From Rhizobium ruizarguesonis (lineage in GTDB: Bacteria > Pseudomonadota > Alphaproteobacteria > Rhizobiales > Rhizobiaceae): a stretch of 64,000 nt of DNA. Positions 25,211 through 34,134 of this stretch are shown piece after piece (position 1 is the first letter of the stretch; each line of letters begins with the position of its first letter). The stretch lies in the NCBI RefSeq assembly GCF_012349115.1, contig NZ_PQIG01000024.1:124001-188000 (forward strand). The letters run 5' to 3'. The notes beneath the pieces are model-generated. The model was not told where the DNA came from. It was given only the letters and a program-made list of their open reading frames with translations, and searched no databases. A program made the translations under genes and the position numbers.

Positions 25211-26299
25211 ATGGCGACCCAGACGAAGAAACGTGACTACGACCTTCTCGGCGAAAGCGGCCGCACTGCCGTCGAGACGGGGCTGGCGGCAGCCGAATGG
25301 TATCACACCGACATTCCCCGCAAGGAGATGAAGGCGCTGATGCAGCGCTCCGATGCGCCAGCGATCCGCGACACGATCATCTGGCTCGGCGCCATGGCAA
25401 TCTTTGCCGGGCTCGGCATCTATTTCTGGGGCTCGTGGGTGGCCGTGCCCTTCTTCCTCGCCTATGGCGTGCTCTACGGGTCGGCCACCGACAGCCGCTG
25501 GCACGAATGCGGTCACGGCACCGCCTTCAAGACGCGCTGGATGAACGATGTCGTCTATCAGATCGCCTGCTTCATGATCATGCGCAACCCGGTGACATGG
25601 CGCTGGAGCCATGCGCGCCATCATACCGATACGGTGATCGTCGGCCGTGATCCCGAGATCGCCGTGATGCGGCCGCCGGATCTCTTCCGGGTGGTGCTTA
25701 ATTTCTTCGGCATCCTCGACGCCTGGCATGCGATCGTCGATATGCTGCGCAATGCCTTCGGCGTCGTCAGCGCGGCGGAAAAGACCTTCATTCCCGAGAT
25801 GGAGCAGCCGAAGGCGATCCGCATTGCCCGCATCTGGCTGGCGATCTATCTGGTGACGATCGCAACCGCAATCGCCATGGGTTCGATCCTGCCGCTGGTG
25901 CTGATCGGCCTGCCGCGCCTCTACGGCGCCTGGCACCATGTGCTGACCGGACTGCTGCAGCATGGCGGCCTTGCCGACAATGTCATCGATCATCGGTTGA
26001 ACAGCCGCACGGTCTACATGAACCCGATCAGCCGCTTCATCTACTGGAACATGAACTATCACGTCGAGCATCACATGTTCCCGATGGTCCCTTACCACGC
26101 GCTGCCCAAGCTGCACGCGATGATCAAGCACGATCTGCCGGCGCCGAACCTGTCGATCTGGTCCGGCTATCGCGAGATGATCCCGGCCTTCCTGCGCCAG
26201 CTGCGCAACGAGGATTATTTCCTGAAGCGCGACCTGCCGGCCACCGCGCGGCCCTATCGCGAGGAATTCCACAACGAGATGGCCCCGGCCGCGCAATAA
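25211..26299 (+). CDS. membrane di-iron desaturase/oxygenase, MocD-like
   Basis: About 362 residues of the fatty-acid-desaturase superfamily. Three histidine boxes are present: HECGH, HARHH and HVEHH (the last in NMNYHVEHHMFPMVPYHALPKLH). Hydrophobic segments at about 57-90 and 205-245 suggest an inner-membrane di-iron oxygenase. A Rieske ferredoxin and a ferredoxin reductase follow, the arrangement of R. leguminosarum mocDEF, where such a system is needed to use the rhizopine 3-O-methyl-scyllo-inosamine (published for mocDEF; the role here is inferred). ATG 25211 follows GGGAGG; the frame is open further upstream, but that part overlaps the regulator. Confidence 0.82.
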   Translation: MATQTKKRDYDLLGESGRTAVETGLAAAEWYHTDIPRKEMKALMQRSDAPAIRDTIIWLGAMAIFAGLGIYFWGSWVAVPFFLAYGVLYGSATDSRWHECGHGTAFKTRWMNDVVYQIACFMIMRNPVTWRWSHARHHTDTVIVGRDPEIAVMRPPDLFRVVLNFFGILDAWHAIVDMLRNAFGVVSAAEKTFIPEMEQPKAIRIARIWLAIYLVTIATAIAMGSILPLVLIGLPRLYGAWHHVLTGLLQHGGLADNVIDHRLNSRTVYMNPISRFIYWNMNYHVEHHMFPMVPYHALPKLHAMIKHDLPAPNLSIWSGYREMIPAFLRQLRNEDYFLKRDLPATARPYREEFHNEMAPAAQ

Positions 26300-26320
26300 C
26301 GACAATCGAGGGAGGACAAG

Positions 26321-26635
26321 ATGAGCGGAAACTGGATCCAGGTCTGCGACAAGGACGAGATCGACGAAGAGGATGTCATCCGCTTCGATCACGACGGGCG
26401 CACCTTCGCAGTCTATCGCAGCCCGGACGACGAATTCTTCGCAACCGACGGGCTCTGCACGCATGAACATATCCATCTCGCCGACGGGCTTGTCATGGAT
26501 GAGATCATCGAATGTCCAAAGCATAATGGCCGCTTCAACTACAAGACGGGCGAAGCCAAGGGTGCGCCGGTCTGCGTCAATCTCAAGACCTATCCGGTCA
26601 AGATCGAAGACGGTGCCGTCTTCATCTCGCTCTGA
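26321..26635 (+). CDS. Rieske-type [2Fe-2S] ferredoxin, MocE-like
   Basis: 104 residues. The cluster ligands are C46-x-H48 and C65-x2-H68 (LCTHEH...ECPKHNGRF), the Rieske pattern. Soluble, no signal peptide. It should carry electrons from the reductase encoded next to the desaturase-like oxygenase encoded before. GGGAGGACAAG precedes the ATG, and the neighbours are 21 and 11 bases away. Confidence 0.92.
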   Translation: MSGNWIQVCDKDEIDEEDVIRFDHDGRTFAVYRSPDDEFFATDGLCTHEHIHLADGLVMDEIIECPKHNGRFNYKTGEAKGAPVCVNLKTYPVKIEDGAVFISL

Positions 26636-26646
26636 CGGAGGCCGGC

Positions 26647-27873
26647 ATGGCTCATTTCGTCATCCTGGGCGCCGGCGAATGCGGTGCGCGCGCCGCCTTC
26701 GCCTTGCGGGAAAAGGGCTTTGCCGGCGAGATAACGCTGGTTGGCGCCGAGCCCCTTCATCCTTACGAGCGGCCGCCGCTTTCGAAGGCCGGCTCCGCCG
26801 ATGCGAGCGATCCGAAATTCATCGCCGCGGCGGAAAAATATATCGAAAACGGCATCCGGCTGCTGACCGGCCTGGAGGCCAGGGATTTCGATCCCGCATC
26901 CAGGATCGTCACGCTTTCGGACGGGACGGCGCTCTCCTACGACAAGCTTCTGCTTGCGACGGGTGCGGCCGCGCGTTCGTTCCCCGGTGCGCCGGTGGGC
27001 AGCCGGCATATTCGCTCGCTGAGGACGCATCACGATGCCGCGGCGCTGCGCGAAGCAATGAAGCCGGGCCGGCATATCGCCATTATCGGTGGCGGGTTCA
27101 TCGGACTGGAACTTGCGGCAACGGCGCGGCTGCTTGGCGCCGAGGTCACCGTCATCGAGGGGCTGGAACGCGTGCTGAAGCGTGGCGTGCCGGAAGAGAT
27201 CGCCCATCTCATCACCGAGCGCCACCGCGCCGAGGGCGTCGATATCCGCTGCGGCGTCTCCATCGAGGCGCTGACCGAGGAGACCGGAAAAGCCCTGATC
27301 CGATTGTCGACCGGAGAGGTGATCGAAGCCGATCTCGTCCTCGTCGGCATCGGCGCACGGCCGAATGTCGAGATCGCCGAAAGGGCAGGCCTCGCAATCG
27401 ACAATGGCATTGCCGTCGACACTTATCTCCAGACCTCAGCAGCTGATGTCTTTGCGGCCGGCGACTGCTGCTCCTTTCCGCTGCCGATCTATGGCGGCCG
27501 GCGGGTGCGGCTGGAATCCTGGCGCAATGCCCAGGAGCAGGGCACCTTGGCCGCGGCCAACATGCTCGGCTTTAACGAAGCCGTTTCATCAGTGCCGTGG
27601 TTCTGGTCGGATCAATACGACATGACGTTGCAGATATCAGGCCTTGCCGAAGGGGCAGCCATGCATCAGCGCCGCGATCTCGGCGCAGGCGCCTTCATTC
27701 TTTTCCATCTCGACGCCGACGGACGTTTGATCGCCGCAAGCGGCATCGGACCGGGCAATGCGGTGGCGCGCGACATCAGGCTCGCCGAAATGCTGATCTC
27801 AGCACGGGCCCATCCGAACCCGGCAGCACTCGCAGCCAGCGACATCAAGCTGAAATCCCTGCTGGCCGCCTGA
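26647..27873 (+). CDS. NAD(P)H:ferredoxin reductase, MocF-like
   Basis: 408 residues. FAD-binding GAGECGARAAFALREKGF at the start, HPYERPPLSKA (typical of ferredoxin reductases of oxygenase systems), NAD-binding IIGGGFIGLELAATARLLGAEVTVIE, the second FAD motif VFAAGDCCSFPLP, and a reductase C-terminal domain (ESWRNAQEQGTLAAANMLG, WFWSDQYDMTLQISG). It completes a three-component oxygenase with the two preceding genes. ACGGAGG precedes the ATG. Confidence 0.9.
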   Translation: MAHFVILGAGECGARAAFALREKGFAGEITLVGAEPLHPYERPPLSKAGSADASDPKFIAAAEKYIENGIRLLTGLEARDFDPASRIVTLSDGTALSYDKLLLATGAAARSFPGAPVGSRHIRSLRTHHDAAALREAMKPGRHIAIIGGGFIGLELAATARLLGAEVTVIEGLERVLKRGVPEEIAHLITERHRAEGVDIRCGVSIEALTEETGKALIRLSTGEVIEADLVLVGIGARPNVEIAERAGLAIDNGIAVDTYLQTSAADVFAAGDCCSFPLPIYGGRRVRLESWRNAQEQGTLAAANMLGFNEAVSSVPWFWSDQYDMTLQISGLAEGAAMHQRRDLGAGAFILFHLDADGRLIAASGIGPGNAVARDIRLAEMLISARAHPNPAALAASDIKLKSLLAA

Positions 27874-27899
27874 GCTCTCCGATATTTTCAAAGGAATAG

Positions 27900-28715
27900 A
27901 TGATGAAGAAACATAAACGCGCAACCGTCGCCGATCTGCTTGCGGAAAAAGGCAAGCGCCAGCTCACCATGCTGCGCGTCACCTCGCTGGAGGAGGCGGA
28001 CGCCGCCGAAAAAGCGGGGATCGACATCGCCTCGGTGCCGCCCTCGCTGCTCGGGCCGGTCTTTCGCGAAATCGCCCCCACTCTCTTTGCCATTCCGGGG
28101 CTCGAATATGGCGACCATGTCTCAGCCGAGGACTATCTGCGTGCGGCCTTCGCGGCGCTGAAGGCAGGCGGCGATGCGGTCTATTGCGCCGCAAGCCTGC
28201 AGACGATCCGGCGCATGCGCGATGAAGGCATTCCCGTCTGCGGCCATCTCGGGCTGATCCCTTCAAAAGCGACCTGGACGGGCGGCTTCCGTGCCGTCGG
28301 CAAGACGGCGGCGAGTGCGGCCGAAATCTGGCGGCAGACCAAGGCCCTGGAAGAGGCCGGCGCCTTCGCCGCCGAAATCGAAGTCGTCCCAGGGGATGTC
28401 GCTGCCGCCATCAGCAGCAACACCTCGATGCTGATGATCTCCATGGGGGCAGGCAGCGGCTGCGATGCCCAATATCTCTTCGCCGACGACGTGCTTGGCG
28501 CCAATCGCGGCCACACTCCGCGCCACGCCAAGGTCTATCGCGACTTTGCCGCCGAACACGACCGGCTGCAGCGCGAGCGCATCGCCGCCTTCACCGAATT
28601 TGCCGAGGATGTCAGGACCGGCGCCTATCCGGAAAAGCGCCATCTCGTCGGTATCGACGACGCGGAACTGGAAATCTTCCTGCAGGGGCTGAAAAGCGAG
28701 ACGGGCAACAGCTGA
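27900..28715 (+). CDS. divergent PanB-like protein (ketopantoate hydroxymethyltransferase family)
   Basis: 271 residues. Parts of the PanB fold are clear: TVADLLAEKGKRQLTMLRVTSLEEADAAEKAGID at the start, GIPVCGHLGLIPSKATWTGGF in the middle, and AEIEVVPGDVAAAIS, which keeps the catalytic-type glutamate. The usual metal-binding motif GDSLGMV and the following Asp/Glu ligands are not recognisable (here DIASVPPSLLG and DAVYCAAS). The chemistry may therefore differ from pantothenate synthesis. It is the fourth gene of the moc-like operon, and no panC is adjacent. ATG 27900 or 27903 follows AAAGGA. Likely a one-carbon or aldol-type step on the oxygenase product, as inference only. Confidence 0.7.
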   Translation: MMKKHKRATVADLLAEKGKRQLTMLRVTSLEEADAAEKAGIDIASVPPSLLGPVFREIAPTLFAIPGLEYGDHVSAEDYLRAAFAALKAGGDAVYCAASLQTIRRMRDEGIPVCGHLGLIPSKATWTGGFRAVGKTAASAAEIWRQTKALEEAGAFAAEIEVVPGDVAAAISSNTSMLMISMGAGSGCDAQYLFADDVLGANRGHTPRHAKVYRDFAAEHDRLQRERIAAFTEFAEDVRTGAYPEKRHLVGIDDAELEIFLQGLKSETGNS

Positions 28716-28802
28716 GGGCAAACGCGCTCTGTTGCCTCGATGATGTGGGAAGCGCGGCAAAGGCGCTTCCTCTCCATTGGCTTCCGTCCCGGCCTGTGTC
28801 AG

Positions 28803-28838
28803 GAATTATCCGTTCGATTCATTCGGAACGGAGTATTC
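28803..28838. promoter_or_regulatory. imperfect inverted repeat upstream of nadQ
   Basis: TCCGTTC (28809-28815) and GAACGGA (28826-28832) are extended by GAAT (28803-28806) and ATTC (28835-28838). The two 13-base arms have two non-pairing positions. It lies just before the likely GTG start at 28847 and may be an operator or a leader hairpin. Confidence 0.4.
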
Positions 28839-28846
28839 GGTCCCCT

Positions 28847-29743
28847 GTGACGATCGGCTTTGCGCATGCGGAATTGATTGCGGTGCTCGTCGCGGTGACG
28901 GGGGACGAACCGCGCGTGATGACCATCCGCTCCGGCAACGCGCTGCCGTCTGGCCCTTTCGAGATGGGGCATCGCACACTGCAATCGGGCCTGCGCGAAT
29001 GGGTGCAGGAGCAGACGGAACATCCCGTCGGCTATCTCGAACAGCTCTATACCTTCGCCGATCGCGACCGGAACAACGACATCCCAGGCGGGCGGACGAT
29101 CTCGATCAGCTATCTCGGCCTCGTCAACGAGCAGTCGGGCGCCGGCCGGCCGGGATGGCACGGCTGGTACGAATATTTCCCCTGGGAAGACCATCGGCAG
29201 GGACGGCCGGCCGTGCTTGACGAGATCATGGCGCGTCTGGGGAGCTGGGCCGATGCCGATCCGGCAAGACGCGACCATCGCCATCGCCGGGCGGATTTCA
29301 CCTTCGGCCTTGATGGCGGCGGCTGGAACGAGGATCTGGCCCTGCAGCGCTACGAACTACTTTACGAGGCGGGGCTCGTCTCGGAAGCCGGATGCGGGGC
29401 GGAGGCCAATCTCGGCCGGGCAATGTTTGCCGATCATCGCCGCATTCTCGCGACCGGCATCGCCAGGCTGCGCGCCAAGATCAAATACCGCCCCGTCGTC
29501 TTCGAGCTGATGCCGGAGAACTTCACGCTGCTGAGGCTGCAGCGCACCATCGAAGCCTTGGCAGGGCTGACGCTGCACAAGCAGAATTTCCGCCGCCTCA
29601 TCGAACAGCAGGATCTCGTCGAGGAAACCGGCGGAACCGAAAGCGAAACCGGCGGCCGGCCGGCCAAGCTCTTCCGCTTTCGCCATACCGTTCTCGAAGA
29701 ACGGGCGCTGGCAGGAACCAAATTACCGCTCTCCCGCAATTGA
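28847..29743 (+). CDS. nadQ: Nudix-like NAD biosynthesis regulator (NadQ/NrtR type)
   Basis: About 298 residues. The N-terminal part (IGFAHAELIAVLVAVTGDEPRVMTIRSGNALPSGPFEMGHRTLQSGLREWV) has a Nudix fold, but the Nudix-box glutamates are replaced, which suits a ligand sensor. The C-terminal part (PVVFELMPENFTLLRLQRTIEALAGLTLHKQNFRRLIEQQDLVEETG) matches the winged helix of NrtR-type repressors. It lies directly upstream of nadABC, and its stop codon sits inside the -35 box of the nadA promoter. The frame is open further back. GTG 28847 is chosen because conserved sequence begins there, though the ribosome site (GGAG, 13 bases upstream) is far. Confidence 0.8.
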   Translation: MTIGFAHAELIAVLVAVTGDEPRVMTIRSGNALPSGPFEMGHRTLQSGLREWVQEQTEHPVGYLEQLYTFADRDRNNDIPGGRTISISYLGLVNEQSGAGRPGWHGWYEYFPWEDHRQGRPAVLDEIMARLGSWADADPARRDHRHRRADFTFGLDGGGWNEDLALQRYELLYEAGLVSEAGCGAEANLGRAMFADHRRILATGIARLRAKIKYRPVVFELMPENFTLLRLQRTIEALAGLTLHKQNFRRLIEQQDLVEETGGTESETGGRPAKLFRFRHTVLEERALAGTKLPLSRN

Positions 29744-29798
29744 CATATGCTCACAACGAGAATATCTCTTTGCGCATGATATGCTCAAACAGAGCATA
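29740..29798 (+). promoter_or_regulatory. nadA promoter with two operator sites
   Basis: TTGACA (29740-29745) and TATCTC (29763-29768) are 17 bases apart. Operator 1, TATGCTCACAACGAGAATA (29746-29764), fills the spacer. Operator 2, TATGCTCAAACAGAGCATA (29780-29798), is a perfect 7-bp inverted repeat downstream. The two share TATGCTC and are 34 bases apart, about three helical turns. A repressor here would block both polymerase binding and escape; NadQ is the obvious candidate. Confidence 0.75.
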
Positions 29799-29812
29799 AT
29801 TAGGAGCCGGTC

Positions 29813-30784
29813 ATGAATTATCCTGTTTCCGCATCCTCGCTCTACGAGCGCGTCAGCCGTGTCATTCCCAAAGCCGAATGGATGACATTCGAAAATGACG
29901 TCGACGCGATCCTCGAGCTCAAGCGCCGCCGCAATGCCGTCATTCTGGCGCACAACTATCAGACACCGGAGATCTTCCACGGCGTGGCCGATATTGTCGG
30001 CGACAGCCTGGCACTTGCCCGCAAGGCGATCGAGGTCGACGCCGATGTCATCGTGCTTGCCGGCGTGCATTTCATGGCCGAGACCGCCAAGCTGCTAAAC
30101 CCCGAGAAAACCGTGCTGATCCCGGATCTGGGCGCCGGCTGTTCGCTGGCGGATTCGATCACGCCGGAGGATATCGCCCTGCTGCGCCAGGCCCATCCCG
30201 GCGTGCCCATCGTCACCTATGTCAACACCTCGGCCGCGGTGAAGGCTGCCTCCGACATCTGCTGCACCTCGGGCAATGCCAAGCAGGTAGTAGAATCGCT
30301 CGGCGTGCCGAAGGTGCTGATGATCCCGGACGAATATCTGGCGCGCAACGTCGCCCGCGAAACTAATGTCGAGATCATCGCCTGGCATGGCCATTGCGAG
30401 GTGCACGAACTCTTCACCGCCGAGGATGTGCGCCAGCTGCGCGAAAACCATCCGGGCGTCACAGTACTCGCCCATCCGGAATGCCCGCCCGAGGTGGTGG
30501 CCGAAGCCGATTTCGCCGGCTCCACCGCCGTGATGTCGGACTATGTCGGCAGGCAGAAGCCGGCGCGCGTCGTGCTGCTGACCGAATGCTCGATGAGCGA
30601 CAATGTCGCCGTGCATCACCCTGATGTCGAGTTCATTCGCCCCTGCAATCTCTGCCCGCATATGAAGCGGATCACACTGGCCAATATCCGCGCAGCACTC
30701 GAGGAAAATCGCCACGAGGTCACGGTCGATCCGGCAATTGCGGTGGCCGCGCGCCGCGCCGTCGAGAGGATGCTGGCGATATGA
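29813..30784 (+). CDS. nadA: quinolinate synthase A
   Basis: 323 residues. It condenses iminoaspartate with dihydroxyacetone phosphate to quinolinate, using a [4Fe-4S] cluster. Conserved cysteines at 110 ([10 protein letters not shown]), 195 (WHGHCEVH) and 278/281 ([12 protein letters not shown]) provide the ligands. [30 protein letters not shown] and [24 protein letters not shown] are family blocks. TAGGAG precedes the ATG. ATGA overlap with nadB. First enzyme gene of the NadQ-controlled operon. Confidence 0.96.
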   Translation: MNYPVSASSLYERVSRVIPKAEWMTFENDVDAILELKRRRNAVILAHNYQTPEIFHGVADIVGDSLALARKAIEVDADVIVLAGVHFMAETAKLLNPEKTVLIPDLGAGCSLADSITPEDIALLRQAHPGVPIVTYVNTSAAVKAASDICCTSGNAKQVVESLGVPKVLMIPDEYLARNVARETNVEIIAWHGHCEVHELFTAEDVRQLRENHPGVTVLAHPECPPEVVAEADFAGSTAVMSDYVGRQKPARVVLLTECSMSDNVAVHHPDVEFIRPCNLCPHMKRITLANIRAALEENRHEVTVDPAIAVAARRAVERMLAI

Positions 30785-32322
30785 CCGAGATACTCGAGCA
30801 TCTCACTGGACGCACGGTGATCGTCGGCAGCGGCATTGCGGGGTTGATGACCGCGCTGACACTGGCGCCTGAACCCTCCATCATCGTCACCCGCGCGGCC
30901 CTTGGCGCGGAGACATCGAGCGCCTGGGCGCAGGGTGGCATCGCCGCCAGCATGGGCGCCGACGACAGCGCAGCGCTACATCTTGCCGATACGCTTGCGG
31001 CCGGCGACGGGCTCTGCGATCCGGCCATTGCCGCCGGCATCATCGCCGAGGCCCCGGCGGCGATCGCCGCGTTGGAGCATGCCAGCGTCCGTTTCGACCG
31101 AAATGCCGCCGGCGAACTCTCGCTCGGGCTGGAGGCGGCCCATAATCGCCGCCGTATCGTCCATGCCGAAGGCGACGGCTCAGGTGCGGCGATCATCGCC
31201 GCGCTGATCAAGGCGGTGATGGAAACGCCGGCCATATCAGTGCTCGAAGGTTTCGAGGCGCGGCGGATTCTGATGGACGGCGAGCAAGTCGCCGGCCTGC
31301 TTTGCGCGACCGCGAATGAAGCCGCCATTCTGCCGACCTCGAAGGTGGTGCTCGCCACTGGTGGCATCGGCGGGCTTTACGACGCGACCACCAATCCGAT
31401 GGGTAACTTCGGCCAGGGGATCGCGCTCGCAGCAAGGGCGGGTGCCGCGCTCGCCGATATGGAATTCGTCCAGTTCCACCCGACCGCGCTCGATTCACGC
31501 CGCAGGCCGCTGGCGCTCATCAGCGAGGCGGTGCGCGGGGAGGGGGCTTTGCTCGTCAACGAACGCGGCGAACGGTTCATGGCCCGCATATCCGGCGCCG
31601 AGCTTGCACCGCGTGACGTGGTGGCGCGCGCGATCAGCGCCGAAATCGCCCGCGGCGGACGAGTCTTTCTCGATGCCCGCGATGCTCTCGGCAGCCGCTT
31701 TGCCACACGCTTTCCTGTCATCTCGAGCCTTTGCGGCGAGGCCGGCATCGATCCGGCGAAAGACCTCATCCCTGTGCGCCCGGCCGTTCACTATCACATG
31801 GGCGGTGTGGCCACGGATGCAAATGGCCGCAGCTCGGTTCCAGGTCTCTGGGTCACCGGAGAGGCGGCTTCGACCGGCCTGCACGGCGCAAACCGGCTTG
31901 CCAGCAATTCGCTGCTGGAGGCGGCTGTCATGGGCATGCGGGCGGCGCGCGACATATCAGGCGTGCCCGCAGGTGCCATCAGCACCAGCTTCGCCGAGAG
32001 ACTGCCGGCGGCTGCCGATGCATCGCTCGTCCGGCCGATCGTCTCGCGCCATCTCGGCGTGCTGCGCAATGCCGGCGCCATTCAGGGCGCGATCGCCGCA
32101 CTGCTGCCGCTTGCCGAAGGCAACGGCCCTGCCGCCGATCCGGCCATCATCGCGCTGCTGATCGCCGTCTTTGCCAGCCTGCGGATGGAATCGCGCGGCG
32201 CCCATGCCCGCACCGATTTTCCGCTGAAGCTCGCCAATGCCAACCGGCGCCGGATGTGCCTTTCCGATGTTCTGGAGATCGCCCGCGCGACGCCGCCCTA
32301 TGCCCTTGCAAGGAGTGCCTGA
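30781..32322 (+). CDS. nadB: L-aspartate oxidase
   Basis: 513 residues. FAD-dependent oxidation of L-aspartate to iminoaspartate, the partner of NadA. FAD site [20 protein letters not shown], then [71 protein letters not shown] and [45 protein letters not shown]. Overlaps nadA by 4 bases; nadC starts 1 base after its stop. Confidence 0.96.
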   Translation: MTEILEHLTGRTVIVGSGIAGLMTALTLAPEPSIIVTRAALGAETSSAWAQGGIAASMGADDSAALHLADTLAAGDGLCDPAIAAGIIAEAPAAIAALEHASVRFDRNAAGELSLGLEAAHNRRRIVHAEGDGSGAAIIAALIKAVMETPAISVLEGFEARRILMDGEQVAGLLCATANEAAILPTSKVVLATGGIGGLYDATTNPMGNFGQGIALAARAGAALADMEFVQFHPTALDSRRRPLALISEAVRGEGALLVNERGERFMARISGAELAPRDVVARAISAEIARGGRVFLDARDALGSRFATRFPVISSLCGEAGIDPAKDLIPVRPAVHYHMGGVATDANGRSSVPGLWVTGEAASTGLHGANRLASNSLLEAAVMGMRAARDISGVPAGAISTSFAERLPAAADASLVRPIVSRHLGVLRNAGAIQGAIAALLPLAEGNGPAADPAIIALLIAVFASLRMESRGAHARTDFPLKLANANRRRMCLSDVLEIARATPPYALARSA

Positions 32323-32323
32323 G

Positions 32324-33223
32324 ATGAGCCTCGTTCCCCTTCCGCGCCTGATCGTCGAGCCGCTGGTGCGGGCGGCCCTGCTCGAAGATCTGGGTCTTGC
32401 CGGTGACATCACCTCGGCCTCGGTCATTCCTCGCGATCACCGTTCCACGGTGGTGATGGCGGCCCGTCAGCCGGGCGTGATCGCCGGTCTCGATGCCGCC
32501 GAACTCGCCTTCACCCTCGTCGATCCCGAGATCGTCATGCGCCGCCATCTTCAGGATGGCGATGCGGTCAAGCCCGGCGATGTGATCGCCACCATCGAGG
32601 GGCCCTCGCGTGGCCTGCTGAGCGGCGAGCGCACCGCGTTGAATTTCCTCGGCCACCTCTCCGGCATAGCGACTGTGACGGCTGAGGTTGCCGCTGCCAT
32701 TCGGGGCACCAGGGCTTCCGTTGCCTGCACGCGCAAGACGACGCCGGGGCTGAGGGCGCTGGAGAAATATGCGGTGCGGGCCGGCGGCGGTATGAACCAC
32801 CGTTTCGCGCTTTATGACGCGGTGCTGATCAAGGATAATCACGTCGCCATCGCCGGCGGCGTCACTGAGGCGATCCGCCGGGCGCGGGCAGGCGTCGGCC
32901 ATATGGTAAAGATCGAGGTCGAAGTAGACACCCTCGATCAGTTGCATGAAGCGATGGAGACCGGCGTCGACGCCGTGCTGCTCGACAATATGACGCCGGA
33001 TCAACTGCGCGAGGCCGTCGCCATCGTCGCCGGCCGGGCCATCACCGAAGCGTCCGGCCGCGTCACGCCGGCAACGGCCGCCGCCATCGCGGCTTCCGGT
33101 GTCGACCTCATTTCGGTCGGCTGGTTGACGCACAGTGCGCCGGTGCTGGATATCGGGCTTGATTTCGTAGAGGCCACAACCGCTACGGAAGTAAGCCCAA
33201 GACGGATTGCACAGGTGCTGTAA
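32324..33223 (+). CDS. nadC: quinolinate phosphoribosyltransferase (nicotinate-nucleotide pyrophosphorylase, carboxylating)
   Basis: 299 residues. It converts quinolinate and PRPP to nicotinate mononucleotide. VRAALLEDLGLAGDITSASVIP, SGERTALNFLGHLSGIATVT, CTRKTTPGLRALEKYAVRAGGGMNHRFALYDAVLIKDNHVA and VDLISVGWLTHSAPVLDIGLDF are diagnostic. AAGGAG precedes ATG 32324; an in-frame upstream start at 32237 lies inside nadB and is not used. It closes the de novo NAD operon; no terminator hairpin is obvious after it. Confidence 0.96.
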   Translation: MSLVPLPRLIVEPLVRAALLEDLGLAGDITSASVIPRDHRSTVVMAARQPGVIAGLDAAELAFTLVDPEIVMRRHLQDGDAVKPGDVIATIEGPSRGLLSGERTALNFLGHLSGIATVTAEVAAAIRGTRASVACTRKTTPGLRALEKYAVRAGGGMNHRFALYDAVLIKDNHVAIAGGVTEAIRRARAGVGHMVKIEVEVDTLDQLHEAMETGVDAVLLDNMTPDQLREAVAIVAGRAITEASGRVTPATAAAIAASGVDLISVGWLTHSAPVLDIGLDFVEATTATEVSPRRIAQVL

Positions 33224-33226
33224 TCC

Positions 33227-33331
33227 TCAGGCGTGTTTCGGCTGGACCTCCTTGTCGCTGTCGAATTCCAGCAGTTCGATCATCACGGCGAGATCGGGCA
33301 CCGTGTCGTAATAGGCATAGCGTCCGTGGAC
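33227..33331 (-). pseudogene. C-terminal remnant of a VOC/glyoxalase-family protein
   Basis: Reading the minus strand to a TGA at 33227-33229 gives VHGRYAYYDTVPDLAVMIEL and then LEFDSDKEVQPKHA. The YAYYDTVPDLAVMIELLE stretch is typical of the last strand of VOC (glyoxalase/bleomycin-resistance) domains and contains the metal-type glutamate. Upstream, similarity breaks off around 33331, with no start or N-terminal half. A decayed fragment, not a working gene. Confidence 0.45.
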
Positions 33332-33840
33332 TGACGATGCCGTCGCTAGAGATATGCGGGTCCCTCAGCCGTTGAAACAGCTGAATCGTAAAGGTGACGG
33401 CCCCAAAGTTCCCTTCTCGACTGCGGCTGAAACGCCAATTCATGATCATCTGGGCGATCTCGTGCGCTTCGGCATATGCTCGAGTTCAACTTCAGACATG
33501 CTGACGGCCCAAGGCAATGGGCGATCGCCTGCATACGAAGGAGGCATTGGAAACCGTCCAGATGCGGGTCGCTCACAAGAAAAAATGCGCCGGAAAACGC
33601 AGATGCAAGCTGAAGGTGCGACAAGAAAATTACGAGCTAAGCGCTCTAAATATTAGAACGCTTATTTCTTCAGCCGCCGCCCCGCTCGGCTGCAGAGGAA
33701 TTTATGCTTTGATTTCAATCCAATAGATGACGTGCCTGCCCACCTCAACCTCAATGCTGTGAATTTCGCCTGTTTTTTCAGCACGAGAATTGAAGCGTTT
33801 AAAATCTTGCAGAACGCCGGAAATTCATGAGACAAAAGAC
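33332..33840. other. intergenic stretch without a convincing gene
   Basis: About 500 bases of uneven composition. Several frames stay open for 60-100 codons on both strands, but none has a ribosome site, codon usage like its neighbours or a recognisable motif. AT content is higher than in flanking genes. It looks like decayed coding DNA between nadC and the transporter cluster. Confidence 0.5.
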
Positions 33841-33842
33841 CT

Positions 33843-33905
33843 GCGAGTAGAAGCGGTCTGAGCCTCGGTTCTGGACATTGCTCGACGGGTAAATCTGTCG
33901 AGGAG
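33843..33905 (+). ncRNA. candidate NMT1-motif (xanthine-I) riboswitch, copy A
   Basis: P1 pairs CGAG (33844-33847) with CTCG (33881-33884). An inner hairpin pairs GTC (33856-33858... from GGTC) and GAGC with GTTC and GAC (to 33876). The internal loop keeps TAGAAGCG on one side and ATTG on the other. The same loop sequences recur in copy B at 36709-36750 with different but still paired stems. Downstream, CTCGAC (33881-33886) can instead pair with GTCGAG (33897-33902), touching the ribosome site GGAG (33902-33905). Size, loop sequence and association with an NMT1-type transporter fit the published NMT1 motif, which binds xanthine and uric acid. Recognition is from memory. Confidence 0.7.
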
Positions 33906-33913
33906 ATGTCCTA

Positions 33914-34117
33914 ATGCAGGGAATAACCAGTGATCTCGCCCCGAAATCCGCAGAGATCGACGCTGGAGCTGGTCACCTTCGCGCGCATCGTTGCTTTGCA
34001 TGCCTGAGCAGCAAGCGTTCTGAAAAACGCGATTGCGCAATTGCCAGGCTCGTCGCGGATGGCTTCGATCCGGAGCGCGTCGCCAATCACTATCCGTCCT
34101 TAAAAACCGAACACTAG
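33914..34117 (+). CDS. small protein directly behind riboswitch A, function unknown
   Basis: 67 residues from ATG 33914, which has an excellent ribosome site (GGAG at 33902-33905, 8 bases away) within the switching region of the RNA. It ends 18 bases before the transporter gene. The sequence is hydrophilic, with three cysteines (RCFACLS, DCAIA) and a tail ARLVADGFDPERVANHYPSL that faintly resembles DUF433-like segments. It may be a leader gene coupling the riboswitch to the transporter. I do not recognise a family, and it may also be a remnant. Confidence 0.45.
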   Translation: MQGITSDLAPKSAEIDAGAGHLRAHRCFACLSSKRSEKRDCAIARLVADGFDPERVANHYPSLKTEH

Positions 34118-34134
34118 TTGCGAAAGGTCGACCC

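Noticed and set aside
27546..27561. A 15 of 16 match to parS (CTTGGCCGCGGCCAAC) inside the MocF-like reductase gene
   Set aside because: One end base breaks the palindrome, it is far from repABC, and it encodes ordinary protein sequence (LAAAN). GC-rich chance similarity is likely.
33354..33656. 100-codon plus-strand frame in the space after nadC
   Set aside because: No ribosome site, no recognisable sequence and neighbouring frames equally open; treated as decayed DNA.
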